Below, one piece after another: positions 32,339-42,315 of a DNA stretch of 64,000 bases. The notes beneath the pieces are model-generated. The model was not told the DNA's origin and did no database searches. It saw nothing but the letters and a program-made list of their open reading frames with translations. The number at the start of each line of letters is the position of its first letter. Position 1 is the stretch's first letter. A program made the translations under genes and the position numbers. This DNA is from Gari tellinella (lineage: Eukaryota; Mollusca; Bivalvia; Cardiida; Psammobiidae), in NCBI GenBank assembly GCA_922989275.2, contig OV277871.1, positions 5,332,001-5,396,000 of the forward strand. The letters run 5' to 3'.

Positions 32339-32559
32339 TTAAACAGTTCAGATCAAGATGAATCAGACACCAAGTAATTATGTTTCAATCAAAACTTTCT
32401 GATGTTCTGTCACATATTTTCAAAACGGTATTCGGAACTGAGCATTGCTACAGATTACTTTTACCAGACTTAAACTGCAATCCTAAGTTTAATAAGGATT
32501 TTAGCACTATAAGAGTCGGTTTTCAGTTTTTTGAGAATGTGGTGAAACATAACTATTCA

Positions 32560-32695
32560 AAATGAAAACAAACACCTTTTACATTTTGAATAACAGCTTT
32601 ATTCAAGCAAACGTTAACAAAGCATCTAATCTAAACAATATTGTACAGTATACCACCATTTAACCCCCACCCCCCTGGGGCGATGCCAAATAAGG
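32560..32695. other. Unassigned
   Basis: A short inverted repeat (CACCTTTTACATTTTGAATA near 32572 against TATTCAAAATG near 32553). Otherwise nothing supported. Confidence 0.35.
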
Positions 32696-32699
32696 GTTT

Positions 32700-33018
32700 A
32701 AAGCAGGCTGAAGTAAAGTAGAATGCTCTTTATTCCTTTCCCTCATACAAGCACCTTTTAGTGCATTTAATTTATTTCTCCACTGAAGAAAATAGTTCCA
32801 ATTGATACAGTCATGAACATGTACCATAAGAAGTATTTTTAAATCCTAGCAGTTAATAGCTTAAAGCAGGCTGAAAGTAAAGCAGAATGTTCCTTCAAAA
32901 CTTTACACAGGTTATCGGGTAATGGGTTAAGGAGCATTCTGCTTTGCTTTTCATCCTACTTTAAGCAACCATCTTTCTCCAATACTGAAAACAAGATATA
33001 GTGGAAAGGGTTAAAGTG
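32700..33018 (+). mobile_element. H1-like copy with a second H1 in its apex
   Basis: The arm GGCTGAAGTAAAGTAGAATG is interrupted by a reversed, half-deleted H1 (CTTTATTCCTTTCCCTCATA to ATCGGGTAATGGGTTAA). The outer partner arm GGAGCATTCTGCTTTGC follows. The left junction TTAA has mutated to TTTA. Confidence 0.7.
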
Positions 33019-33212
33019 TTATGTTTTCTGAATAGTTTTAGGGAGATGGGGAGGGGGTGGGGGAGGAGCATTTTTTAGATGGGTAACACTATGTAAATAG
33101 GAGTATACTGCCAGATAAAAGACTTGAACAAAACAAAAACTTGGGACAAATTGCAGAAAAAGAGCAGTATCTGATCTGGGTTAATCCTTTCCTCCGCAGC
33201 AACACCTTTTAA

Positions 33213-33475
33213 CCAATTACGCCCTAAATACGCCTTTTTATACCTTTTCTTTATTCCTCCACTTAAGAAAATAGTTCCAATTTATACAGTCATAAATATG
33301 TATCATAAGAAATAATTTCTATATTATAGTAGGTGGTAGCTTAAAGCAGGCTGAAAGTAAAGCAGAATGCGCCTTAAGGCACATTCGCCTTAAGGCACAT
33401 TCTGCTTTACTTTCAACCTGCTTTAAGTGGTCACCTGTCTTCAAAACTTGAAACAGGCTATGGGGTAATGGGTAA
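33213..33475 (-). mobile_element. H1 element with partially duplicated apex
   Basis: TTAA lies at 33209-33212. In the hairpin, CGCCTTAAGGCACATT appears twice in a row, giving three-part symmetry. H5-like hairpin remnants follow at 33570-33650. Bases 33660-34260 are unassigned. Confidence 0.82.
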
Positions 33476-34282
33476 AAGGCCTTTACATTTATGTCTATGT
33501 CATATTCTTCATTGCAATTAATTTTTATGCTTCTACTCTTGTCCTAATGATTTTTCCTATATTATCACCACTGAGAGCATAAAGCTGACTGAAAGTATAT
33601 GAGAAAGCTTCTTCAAGAACTTTCTGCTTTACTTTCAGTCTGCTTTAACTACCTGTCACAAACACTAAAATATAATTGAGAAAAGCGTGTTCATCAGTTT
33701 AGCTATTACCAGACACAACAACACTATCTTTTCTTCCCCTTTTAAACAATTTCTATGTTTCTAATTTTTATCTACGCAGCCATTTGATTTTGGTGTTTAA
33801 TGTCTGCAATTTTTTGGACCTATTATCCTTTTTACCCATTTAGCCATACTGACTCATATTGACACATAATGCAATATTCTCATACTGACTCATTTTGACA
33901 CGCTATAATCCACTAGCTTGTATTGAGATAAGCATTGATAATTGTTGAAAAGATCCCAATTCTTCCTTGCTGAACAGGGATTGCACTATATAACTTGTTT
34001 CCTGCATAATAATTCGATGGCCAAACTGCTTGTCAAATGTGTATGTCTCATGTATACTACATGTACTATCAAAAAAGTTCACACTTATAATTTTTTCTTT
34101 CTATAAACATATTAAATGCAGAAAAGTGTTATATAAGAACAGGCTGCCATAAGTTGATCATGAAAATTCCTAATATTTCCAAATTTCTATTTTTCAATTG
34201 CAGTTACTTAAAGCAGGTTAAAATGCATTAAAAGCTGAAGCCTGTATGTTGAACTACAATTCTGTCATCTCTTGAAGGACTG

Positions 34283-34425
34283 CTTAACCCTTTACCCCAT
34301 AGCCTGTTTCCAGTTTAGAAGAGAAGTGACCACTTATAGCAGGTTGAAAGTAAAGTTGAATGTGCCTTAAGGCACATTCTGCTATAATTTCAGTCTGCTT
34401 TAAGCTACCATCTGCTAGGATGAAA
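34283..34425 (+). repeat. H1 left part beside exon 4
   Basis: ACCCTTTACCCCATAGCCTG, the hairpin with GTGCCTTAAGGCAC, then CTACCATCTGCTAGGATG. It is cut 67 bp before the exon 4 end. Confidence 0.75.
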
Positions 34426-34491
34426 ATCCGAAGAAATGGCAGCCCTGTAAGAAGAAATGTTTATCATAAGTTTCCACCGAGAGTTCTGTAC

Positions 34492-35316
34492 CTTTGTAAC
34501 AGGGGATCTGGATATGATGGCACTGCTCTGAATTTTACTTTAGTTCCTGCCTTTACACGTGGGTCCAGTGGGGCAGAAGTCTTTCTATTCCTTGGAGGAA
34601 AATACCTGAACCTATCTGAGTAATAACCTGTTGAACTTTCTTCAGTTTCTGCTTGACGTACACCGGTATAATCCACTGATGTTACACGATGGGTGTCTTT
34701 CAGTCTCTTTTCATATGGTCTGTAATCGCTATGCAAAGCACCAAATTTAAATGACTCTATAAAAGTGTTATTTTTGCGGTCTTTTTTCTTTGACTGCTTT
34801 TTCCATTTCCCCTTTAACTCAGGTTTTCTATCAAGACGATTACCAAGCAATATTTTCTGCTCCCTATATGATGCATGCTCAGGCATGGAGTAAGGCATGT
34901 AGTAAGCAGACCTGTGGTGTTTGGCGGGTTGCTTCTGATTTGCTGTAAAGTTTAAAAATGCTTGAACTGTTTCATCCTGCTGTTCAATATCAACTCCCTC
35001 CAATACCGCACTGTTATACCTTTCTAACATACCGGAATTATCCTCAATAGGCATAGGAACAAACTTCACTCTCAATTTCCAGTTCTTACCACCATGATAC
35101 TCCTGTGATTTGGTCTTATATACCTGTGACACTTTCACCTGTCCGTTTTTGTATTCATACACGGGTGCAGGTTCAGGTATTACTGGAGGATTCTGTTCAA
35201 GTGGATAAGAAAAAGGCGGCTTACCATCGGGTGTCATTGTATTCTGTAGAACTCTCCTCTGCTCCTCAACAATCTGTCGAGCCTCTTGCAGTCTCCGGCG
35301 CTCTTTGTCTAAATAT
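34492..35316 (-). CDS. Exon 4 (largest) of WD40-like gene
   Basis: This 825-nt exon has phase 2 in and out, giving residues 133-408. It opens with a charged helix (LDKERRRLQEARQIVEEQRR). A Pro-rich segment (PFSYPLEQNPPVIPEPAP) follows, then a mixed region with GKNWKLRVKFVPMPIED. Next is a strongly basic patch (LKGKWKKQSKKKDRKNN, around residues 280-300), which could bind nucleic acid or tubulin or act as a nuclear signal; none of these can be shown here. The end is Arg/Tyr-rich (GYYSDRFRYFPPRNRK). Because the donor GTACAG at 34491 is read through as sense, the frame stays open to 34464. H1 copies sit on both sides (34283-34425 and 35357-35609). Confidence 0.85.
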
Positions 35317-35356
35317 CTGAGAAAAAAAGGAATCAACATTATAATCTTTCAATTAA

Positions 35357-35609
35357 CCCATTACCCCATAAATACGCCTTTTATGCCATTAATTTATTCC
35401 TCCACTAAAGAAAATAATTCCAATTTATACAGTCATACACATGCACAATAAAAAAATATTTTTGATATTTTAGAACAGATTAGCTTAAAGCAGGCTGAAA
35501 ATAAAGCAGAATGCGCCTTAAGACGCATTCTGTTTTATTTTCAACCTGCTTTAAGTGGTCACCTATTTTCAAAACTAGATACAGGCAGCTGAGGCTATGG
35601 GGTAATGGG
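35357..35609 (-). mobile_element. H1 element, complete, TTAA flanks
   Basis: TTAA lies at 35353-35356 and 35610-35613. It starts 37 bp from the exon 4 acceptor. Confidence 0.88.
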
Positions 35610-35685
35610 TTAATCTCCATAAAATGTGTAGTCAAACTTTGTAAAGGCACTGTTATATTATGACAAAGACAGATGGAAAGTCTTT

Positions 35686-35930
35686 AACCCATTACCCCAT
35701 AGCCTGTTTCTGGTATTGATGATAGGTGACCACTAAAAGCAGGTTGAAAGTAAAGCAGAATGCACCTATTTTCAAAACTAGAATCAGTCTATGGAGAAAT
35801 GGATATTTCTTAATAATACAGGATCTGAGTGTCAAACAGTTTGGACCCTGATAAGACGCAGTGTTACGCGGTGTCTTGTCAGGATCTAAACTGTTTGCAC
35901 AGATAATCAGGATAATAGTGTGCAAAGAGT
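35686..35930 (+). repeat. H1 fragment then H3-type palindrome
   Basis: An H1 left half at 35686-35770. Then 35832-35900 has GTTTGGACCCTGATAAGACG and its mirror. Confidence 0.65.
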
Positions 35931-35951
35931 TAACCCTTTCCTAATAGAAAT

Positions 35952-36216
35952 GAGCTGTGCCATGACAAAACCTGCCTTATTGCATAGCAAACAGTGTAGA
36001 TCAAGACCAGTCGCCGCATCTTTGACGCGGTGGCTGGTCTTGATCTACCCTGTTTGACACCCGTAATCATCTAAAGCACTGTTACATATATTTAGCAGTA
36101 TTATCTACGTTTTTTGTAATGTAGAAAAACTCAGATGCAGAGCCTATGATGACAACTGTGTTTGGTCGGTACAATGTTTTCAATGCAATAAGGCAGGTTT
36201 TGTCATGACACGGCTC
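35952..36216. mobile_element. H6 element, 265 bp, 33-bp TIRs
   Basis: GAGCTGTGCCATGACAAAAC and, reversed, GAGCCGTGTCATGACAAAAC open TIRs that match at 31 of 33 positions. The interior palindrome (35985-36055) starts GCAAACAGTGTAGATC, as in H2/H3. A decayed copy lies at about 60340-60648. Confidence 0.85.
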
Positions 36217-36260
36217 AAATACTTCTTCATGTTTCTTTTCTAACTATCTTATAAATATCT

Positions 36261-36455
36261 CAGAGCTCTATTAAGGGGAGTATTTTAGAAACTAAAATTT
36301 TCATTTCTGCATTAAACCATATAGTGTCTCTACTCATTAGAATCATCTTTTCAAGACGATTCTAAAGAGTAGTAACAGCATAGTATTTGGTGCTGAAATG
36401 AGTGACAGAATGTTTGATTTGTTCGGTTTACTCCCTCTTTATTATCTATGGAGCC
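36261..36455 (+). mobile_element. H4 element
   Basis: CAGAGCTCTATTAAGGGGAG opens it. The palindrome TTAGAATCATCTTTTCAAGA and the right end TCTATGGAGCCTTG are present. Confidence 0.72.
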
Positions 36456-36489
36456 TTGTATCCAAATGATAAGAACTAAGGAGAGTTAC

Positions 36490-36658
36490 AGTAGAGAAGA
36501 CGTTATTTTTTCCCCATTTAGATTGAAGTAAATGCAAAAACATAAAATTGAGAAAGTGACTTTTTGAAAATGTTGATCAGAGTGGCAAACAGTTTGCATC
36601 CAGGTCAGATGCAGGGTCTGGCTCTGAACAGTTTGCAATAGACATAAGTGTTTTTTAG
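36490..36658 (+). repeat. H3 fragment, one arm deleted
   Basis: AGTAGAGAAGACGTTATTTT opens it and the palindrome is shortened (GATGCAGGGTCTGGCTC). The right TIR is replaced by an H2 element. Confidence 0.65.
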
Positions 36659-36664
36659 CATTAA

Positions 36665-37062
36665 CTCATTATTCCCTGAAACTTCCAATGGACAATTCCA
36701 GTTTGCAATAAAAGCAGGTCCATTTTAGACTTTTTAGGGTTGTTTTTTGTAATAAATGGTGTTAATCAGGGGCTTTACTGTTTGCATAGGACAAGCGTAC
36801 TCTTCACAGGTACACATTTGGTAAAGGACGCATATATGCGTCACTAGGGCTCAATGAGTTAACACATTCAACCCTAGCGATGAGTATACTTGTCATTAGC
36901 AATAAGTGTACCTGTGAATAATACACTTGTCCAATGCAAACAGTGTAGACCCTGATCAATTAGCAGTAAATGGCAGAAAACAACCCTAAATAACATAAAA
37001 TGGATTAAACTTAATTGGAAACTTGAATTATCTATTACAAGTTTCAGGGGTGAATGAGTTAA
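36665..37062. mobile_element. Two H2 elements, opposite orientation, sharing one TTAA
   Basis: The left copy (36665-36858) is reversed and has TTAA at 36661-36664 and 36859-36862. A direct copy follows from about 36863, ending in a GAATGAG junction before TTAA near 37062. Both have lost one palindrome arm. Confidence 0.72.
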
Positions 37063-37297
37063 CAAATTTATTGGAAAAGAATAATGTCTTCTCGATTGTA
37101 CTGTAGAACTAACTATAGTAGACCCGATAAGAGAAACAATTGTTCAAATTGTGAATACATTCTGAAATTTGGCACAGTGATTTATTGGGGTGTCAAAAAT
37201 ATGAAATATAAGGGTAGCCAAAAATCTGAGCCGGGGAAGGCGGCCATTTTGGAATTCAAAGTGGCGGACCCAAAATTTACGATTTTAGAGCACTCAC

Positions 37298-37403
37298 TTG
37301 GCTTTGATGGCGGCCTCTTGCTGTTTGGCTGAGAACTCCTTGGTTCTTTGTTGTATCACATTATGGACTAACCTCCTGTCTTTGTCTGGGGTTACATTCC
37401 TGT
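37298..37403 (-). CDS. Exon 3 of WD40-like gene
   Basis: This 106-nt exon has phase 1 in and phase 2 out, giving residues 98-133. The peptide contains DKDRRLVHNVIQQRT and KEFSAKQQEAAIKAK, an amphipathic helical stretch that continues into exon 4. The donor is a perfect GTGAGT. The intron toward exon 2 holds H5 remnant 37459-37625 and the LINE fragment 37642-38660. Confidence 0.82.
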
Positions 37404-37458
37404 CTGAATATAACAAACAAATACAACGTCAGTTCAACATGACAACCCTTTCCCTTAT

Positions 37459-37625
37459 ACAGTAAAACCTCTCTAATACAGACACTAAAATGAAAGCCAA
37501 TTAACTGCATAAGAGACAGGCAACAGTCTAAAGCAAAGTAAATGTAAAACAGAAAGCTCCTGAAGGAGCTTTCTGTTGACGTTCACCTTGCTTTATGCAG
37601 TCATTTGTCTTAAAGACCTTATAAT
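37459..37625 (+). repeat. H5 variant, right end replaced by LINE
   Basis: CAGTAAAACCTCTCTAATAC opens it. The hairpin arms carry AGCTCCTGAAGGAGC. The LINE fragment starts where the right TIR would be. Confidence 0.7.
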
Positions 37626-37641
37626 TAACACCATTTAGTGC

Positions 37642-38520
37642 ACAGTCCTAGGCCCTCTCTTATTCCTGGCCTACATCAATGACCTTCATGAATGTGTCAG
37701 CTCAAGCTGTGGTCTATTCGCAGACGATTCCCTGCTATACAGGAATATCACCTCCCAGGCCGACGCAGACCTCCTACAGGAAGATCTCAACAAGCTCCAG
37801 GAATGGGAGAGGGACTGGATGATGGATTTTAACGCAGACAAGTGTGAGGTACTTCGAATCTCCAACAAGCGTAGAAACATCAAGGCATCGTACACCATCC
37901 ATGGACAGACTCTGCTGATGACCAAGAAGGCCAAGTACCTTGGAGCAGTTCTAACACCAAACATGACCTGGAATGCCCATGTCGACATGACAACCCAAAA
38001 AGCTAACAACACCCTCGCCTTCCTCCGAAGAAACCTTGGATCCTGCCCGCGTTCGACTAAAGAAGCCAGCTACAAGGCCCTAGTCCGCCCACAACTGGAA
38101 TATGCCTCCACAGTATGGGACCCCAGCACCAAGGCCCTGGTCAACCGAGTCGAGATGGTCCAACGCCGTGCTGCCAGATATGTCACTGGGAATTACCACA
38201 GAACAAGCAGCGTTGGAGCCATGCTCGACTCCCTTGGCTGGGATAGTCTTCAACAAAGAAGAATGGAAGCCAAGGCGGCGATGATGTACCAGATCGTCCA
38301 CGGACACATCGCCATCTGTGTACCTTCAACCCTCCACCCTCAAGGAGCATCGACAAGAGGTCACAGCCTTCGGTTCATTCCCCAGTTCTGCCGGACCCAG
38401 ACTATGAAGACGTCATTTTTCCCCACCACGGCAACCCTGTGGAACAGACTGCCAGAGAGCCTAGTAGCGGCCCCCAGCCTAGAGACCTTTAAGGTTGGGA
38501 TCTCTGCAGCCTTCCATTAA
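37642..38520 (+). pseudogene. LINE reverse transcriptase, 5'-truncated (292 codons)
   Basis: An open frame from the truncation point to TAA. It starts TVLGPLLFLAYINDL (RT motif B'/palm entry), then GLFADDSLLY with the catalytic F-A-D-D (bases 37717-37728). Next come MDFNADKCEVLRI, KAKYLGAVLTPNMTWNAHV and the C-terminal YKALVRPQLEYASTVWDP, RAARYVTGNY and PTTATLWNRLPESLV. These are typical of Jockey/CR1-like ORF2 tails. There is no start codon or endonuclease, so this is a dead insertion, but no stop or frameshift interrupts it, so it is young. GC-rich compared with its surroundings. It lies antisense in the exon 2-3 intron. Confidence 0.88.
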
Positions 38521-38660
38521 TCATCTCATCCAGTTTTATCATCTTTTAACCTTGGACCCTCCGTCACACATTGTACATACCATTTACATATTTTGGTGCG
38601 AGTATGCTGCAGATTGCGGCCCTGCACGACACAAAGAAGAAGAAGATTATAATAGAATGT
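38521..38660 (+). repeat. LINE 3' tail
   Basis: A short 3'UTR ends in AAGAAGAAGAAG, the simple-repeat type of tail seen on several non-LTR clades. The genomic flank resumes after it. Confidence 0.65.
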
Positions 38661-38773
38661 TATGTTATTGAACATAACTGGTGCTTCTCTAAGTTGTTCG
38701 AAGACACCTTAAATTTTCCAGTTACTCTCTAAGCCAAGTGTTCACATTCAAACCTACAACTGTGTATTCTTAC

Positions 38774-38852
38774 CAAGTGGGGATGTATTTCCATACAGTC
38801 TCTCCATTTCACTTTTCAGAAGTCTTGGACTGCTGTTCCTGCTATTTCTTTC
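38774..38852 (-). CDS. Exon 2 of WD40-like gene
   Basis: This 79-nt exon enters in phase 0 and leaves in phase 1, giving residues 72-98. It encodes a Ser/Arg-rich stretch (ERNSRNSSPRLLKSEMERL). The acceptor is a T-rich tract plus CAG and the donor is GTAAGA. It is too short to stand out as an open frame and was placed from splice sites and phase. No domain is visible. Confidence 0.8.
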
Positions 38853-38867
38853 CTGAAAAATAAACAC

Positions 38868-39345
38868 AGTAAACCCTTTACTCCATCGATACACTTTTTA
38901 CGTATCTCTTTTCCTCCACTGAAAAAATTGGTTCCATTTTTTACAGTAATGAATGTGCAACTGAAGAAATATTTGCCTATATCCTAGCAGATGGTAGCTT
39001 AATGCAGGCTGAAAGTAAAGCCTTAACTCTTTGAACCCTAGTCCCGCATATATGCATCCTTTTCAAGCAGTGTACATGTGAATAGTACACTTGTCCTATG
39101 CAAACAGTGAAGACCCAGATCAGAGGGCTCCGAAAGGAGCCCTCTGATCAGGGTCTTCACTGTTTGTCATAATGCCAAACATTGACAAAAACAACCCTTA
39201 AAAGTCAGAAATGGACTAGACAAAAATGGAAACTGGAATTGTTCATTTAAAGTTTCAGGGAGGAAAGAGTTAAGGCACATTTTGCTTTACTTTCAACCTG
39301 TCTTCAAAGCTAAAAACAGACTATGCCGTATAGGGTTAAATGAAT
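38868..39345 (-). mobile_element. H1 copy with an H2 in its hairpin apex
   Basis: The left arm ends CTGAAAGTAAAGCC and the right arm resumes GGCACATTTTGCTTTAC. The complete H2 39027-39269 sits between at the apex TTAA. Confidence 0.85.
39027..39269 (+). mobile_element. H2 element inserted in H1 apex, TTAA duplicated
   Basis: TTAA lies at 39023-39026 and 39270-39273; length 243 bp with a perfect GGCTCCGAAAGGAGCC apex. It proves that H2 shares TTAA specificity with H1. Confidence 0.92.
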
Positions 39346-39469
39346 GTGCAGTCAGACTTGTGCGACTCCTTTCCCCTATAGTAACACATTTTGATGTCTT
39401 TAGAAATTACTTTTCATGCTTATAACATGTCCTGGTAAATACCAAATGGAATTTTTTACCAGCATTCAG

Positions 39470-39600
39470 ACAGATGGATACATAAAGCAGGCTGAAAGTA
39501 AAGCAGAAATCTCCTTTAGGAGCTTTCTGCTTCACTTTCAGTCTGCTTTATGCAACCATCTGTCTTCAATACTGAATACAAGCTATGGAGGAGGGTTTAA
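39470..39600 (+). repeat. H1/H5-like hairpin beside exon 1
   Basis: AAAGCAGGCTGAAAGTAAAG, apex TCTCCTTTAGGAGC, mirror arm; ends AGCTATGGAGGAGGGTTTAA, 14 bp from the exon 1 donor. Confidence 0.65.
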
Positions 39601-39613
39601 ACTTTGAACAAAC

Positions 39614-39854
39614 CATGACTCTGTCGTGTATCTCTTTCTTCTCATTCTCCTTCCTCTCCAGTACCTCTAGTTTCCTCATCAGTTCACCCCTCTCTCTATT
39701 ACCAGACTGCATATGGTCCAGTTGATGCTGTAGTTCATCCAGTTTACGCTGACCCACGGCTGAACGGTCAGACGGTACCCCGTACCAGTGATCCGTGGGT
39801 GTGACTTGATGTCTGTTAGACATCATGATGACATGGATTAAAGCTCACAGCATC
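39614..39854 (-). CDS. Exon 1 of WD40-like gene: 5'UTR end plus start codon
   Basis: Coding runs from ATG at 39826 to 39614, residues 1-71. Two Met codons are adjacent; the first is chosen because an in-frame TAA lies five codons upstream. A T-rich tract and CAG precede 39854, so this exon is itself spliced to an unseen upstream 5'UTR exon. The peptide starts MMSNRHQVTPTDHWYG and then becomes a heptad-like charged helix (RKLDELQHQLDHMQSG, LEVLERKENEKKEIHDR), likely coiled coil. The donor is GTTTGT at 39613, phase 0. Reading on past the donor adds 15 intron codons before a stop, which explains the longer open frame. H4 element 39899-40040 begins 45 bp upstream of the acceptor. Confidence 0.85.
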
Positions 39855-39898
39855 CTGAAATGAAATAGACAAGACATTAACAAATCTTTATCTCTTTT

Positions 39899-40040
39899 CA
39901 GGGCTCCAGATAAGAGGGAGTAAACTGAACAAATCCTATGTTGTGACTACTCATTAGAATCGTCTCGAAGAGACACCAAAGGGTTTAATGCAGAAATTGA
40001 GATTTTAGTTTTCGAAATACTTCCTTTTTCGTGAGCTCTG
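39899..40040 (+). mobile_element. H4 element upstream of exon 1, shortened apex
   Basis: CAGGGCTCCAGATAAGAGGG opens it and CGTGAGCTCTG closes it. Part of the right arm is deleted (AAGAGACACCAAAGGG). Confidence 0.75.
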
Positions 40041-40319
40041 TCTTAAATTCTCAACATTATTAATCGCATTATGATATCTTTCCTATAACGCTATATAATG
40101 CCTACGGTAAGTTAAAGTCCTACCTTATTGTGGTTAATGGACTCAAATGAAAATACACTGATAGTGTTGAAAACAGGTGGCAGCTTAACATAATTATGAT
40201 GGAATCATTAGTAAAGCAGAATCTCTTAAATAAGAGCTAGATATAGAGCTTTCTGCTTCACATTCATCTTTCTCTACACAGCCACCTGCCTTGACCTCAG
40301 CAGTACTGTATATCCCTTT

Positions 40320-40590
40320 AATATTCCATAGCCTGTTTCTACTATTGAAAGTACGTTACCACTAACAGCAGTTAAAAGTAAAGCAGAATGTGTTTTAATG
40401 TGCACTCTGCTTTACTTTCTGCCTGCTTTAAGCTTCCATCTGCTAGGAAGTAATCATTCAAGTAATGAATATTTCCTTTGGTGCACATTCATAATTGAAT
40501 AAAATGGAACTATTTTCTTCAGTGAAGGAATGGATTAAATATGTAAGAAGGTGTATCTATGGATCGATCAGTAAAGAGATATGCAATAAC
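40320..40590 (+). mobile_element. H1 copy, decayed
   Basis: ATTCCATAGCCTGTTTCTAC, hairpin apex TGTTTTAATGTGCA, 3' half to GTATCTATGGATCGATC. Ends are lost. Confidence 0.65.
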
Positions 40591-40604
40591 GATTTGATAT
40601 AAAG

Positions 40605-40800
40605 TAGAGCCCCTCTAATACAACTACTAAAATAAATTATTTTGGGGATGTTTAAGGCAGGTTAGTGACTGCTTTAAGCAAGATGAAAGTAAAGCAGAAA
40701 TCTCCTGCAGGAGCTTTATGCTTTACTTTCATCTTGCTTTAAGCTGTCACTTGTCACTAATACCATCAATAAGTCCTCTTTTAAGTGGTTGTAGGAGCTT
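40605..40800 (+). repeat. H5-like copy
   Basis: The left end CCCCTCTAATACAACTAC and hairpin with CTCCTGCAGGAGC; right part TTTTAAGTGGTTGTAGG. Confidence 0.65.
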
Positions 40801-40837
40801 TCTGTTTTACTATTGTCTTGCTTTAAGCCTGCCATAA

Positions 40838-41093
40838 CCCATTACCCCATAAATACGCTTTTTAAGTTTTTTACGCCCCTTATTCATTTATTCACTGAAG
40901 AAATTATTTCAAATTTATGTAGTAATGAATATGTATAATAAGAAATATTTTCTATATTCTAGTAGATGGCAGCTTAAAGCAGGCTTAAAATAAGGTAGAA
41001 TGCGCATTAAGGCACATTCTGCTTTTCTTTCAACCTGCTTTAAGTGGTCACCTCTTTTCAAAACTAGAAATACTCCTGCTATGAGATAATGGG
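40838..41093 (-). mobile_element. H1 element
   Basis: Ends ACCCATTACCCCATAAATAC and ATGAGATAATGGG, with TTAA at 41094-41097. Bases 41098-41540 show no recognised repeat. Confidence 0.8.
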
Positions 41094-41546
41094 TTAAACA
41101 TTACAGTGTCTCTTACAAATCCTCAACACCAGACTAACAATTTCTTTTTTCTTTTTTTTTCAAAATGCAACGAAATATTGTAAGCCTGTAAATGTTTCTA
41201 TAGAAATGTTAAAAAATTGTACACTCCATAATTATTACCTTCTATGGTACAATTAAGTCTTCATTGTTCTACTCTCCAAGAATATTTGTTGTCTTCTTCA
41301 CATTTTATATAGCTACATGACTGTAATATCCAATTATTCCAATACGTAAATTATTCTTAATAGCTTCATCTCTGTAGATATATTCATAAATCTATCTCAA
41401 CTTAGGGTCGATAAACTCCAATTTAAAGCACCTCTGACTGTACCAATAAAGCTTTCATTGAAATGGGCTTTGACAAAACTCAGACCGACATCGAGCGCAT
41501 TGGCAGATACATAAACACTAAGGACAAGCTATGATTGAAAGGGTTA

Positions 41547-41775
41547 ACCCTTTACCCCATAGCATGTTCTAGTTTTGAAGACTGGTGACCACTTATAGCA
41601 GGTTGAAAGTAAAGCAGAAAAGCTTTACATGCAGCCTGCTTTAAGCTACCAACTGCTAGGATATAGAAAATATTTCTTTTGGTACATGTTTATGACTATA
41701 CATCAGTCTGAATTATTTTCGTCTGGGGTGGAATAAATTAAATGCGCTAAAAGGTGCATCTATGAGGGAAAGGGT
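41547..41775 (+). mobile_element. H1 element, small hairpin
   Basis: TTAA lies at 41543-41546. The hairpin is reduced around AGCAGAAAAGC. Confidence 0.75.
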
Positions 41776-41837
41776 AAAGTGTAGATCTGCTATTGGAATT
41801 ATTTATTTAGTAGACTAGTACAGTATAACCAGCCTTA

Positions 41838-42275
41838 ACCCATTATATTACCCCATAACCTGTTTTTAGATTTGAAGACAGGTGACCACTTAAAGCAGCT
41901 TGAAATAAAGCAGAATGTGCCTTTTACTTTCCGCCTGCTTTAAGCTACCATCTGAAAAAATATAGGTAATATTTATTATGGTACATTTTCCTGACTGTAT
42001 AAATTGGAGCTATTTTCTTAACCCTTTACCCCAAAGCCTGTTTCAAATTTTGAAGACATGAGATCACTTAAAGCAGGCTGAAAGTAAAGCAGAATGTGCC
42101 TTAAGGCACATTCTGCTTTACTTTCAGCCTGCTTTTAAGCTACCATCTACTAGGATATTGGAAATATTTTGTATGGTACATGTTTATGACAGTATCAATT
42201 TGAACTATTTTCTTGAGTGGATGAATAAACTAAATGTGTTAAAAGGCGCTTCTATGTGGGAAAAGGTTTATTAAT
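41838..42275 (+). mobile_element. Two H1 copies, second inserted at TTAA of the first
   Basis: The first copy ends GGAGCTATTTTC, followed by TTAA and a full left end CCCTTTACCCCAAAGCCTG (from about 42019). The second copy's hairpin (42070-42135) is intact. Confidence 0.7.
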
Positions 42276-42315
42276 TAAGCAGCAGAATAAACTAGAATAC
42301 TGACCAGTGTCAGAA

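Larger units (their letters stand above)
1096..39854 (-). other. Gene span: 18-exon WD40-like protein gene, 3' end outside window
   Basis: This is a spliced gene read from 39854 leftward. The exons (plus-strand ends) are 39614-39854, 38774-38852, 37298-37403, 34492-35316, 27552-27671, 26852-26951, 26251-26336, 25520-25619, 24418-24516, 20831-20913, 14011-14170, 12446-12554, 10321-10364, 6987-7143, 5672-5763, 3796-3945, 2341-2498 and 1096-1195. Every junction has AG acceptor and GT donor, and the phases agree across all 17 introns, giving about 927 codons. Residues 1-600 are mostly charged and helical. Residues about 585-603 form a Glu-rich linker. From about 660 the sequence has WD40-type strands, such as FIAAGSFHG then DVIIYDV, MIVSLDGGNILKC, and AMITVDRRGFINKWKY. 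I do not recognise the ortholog. WD-repeat ciliary proteins share this general layout, but that is a guess. The stop codon lies left of base 1. Confidence 0.85.

Noticed and set aside
37686..38012. Minus-strand frame of 108 codons
   Set aside because: Shadow of the LINE reverse transcriptase on the plus strand.
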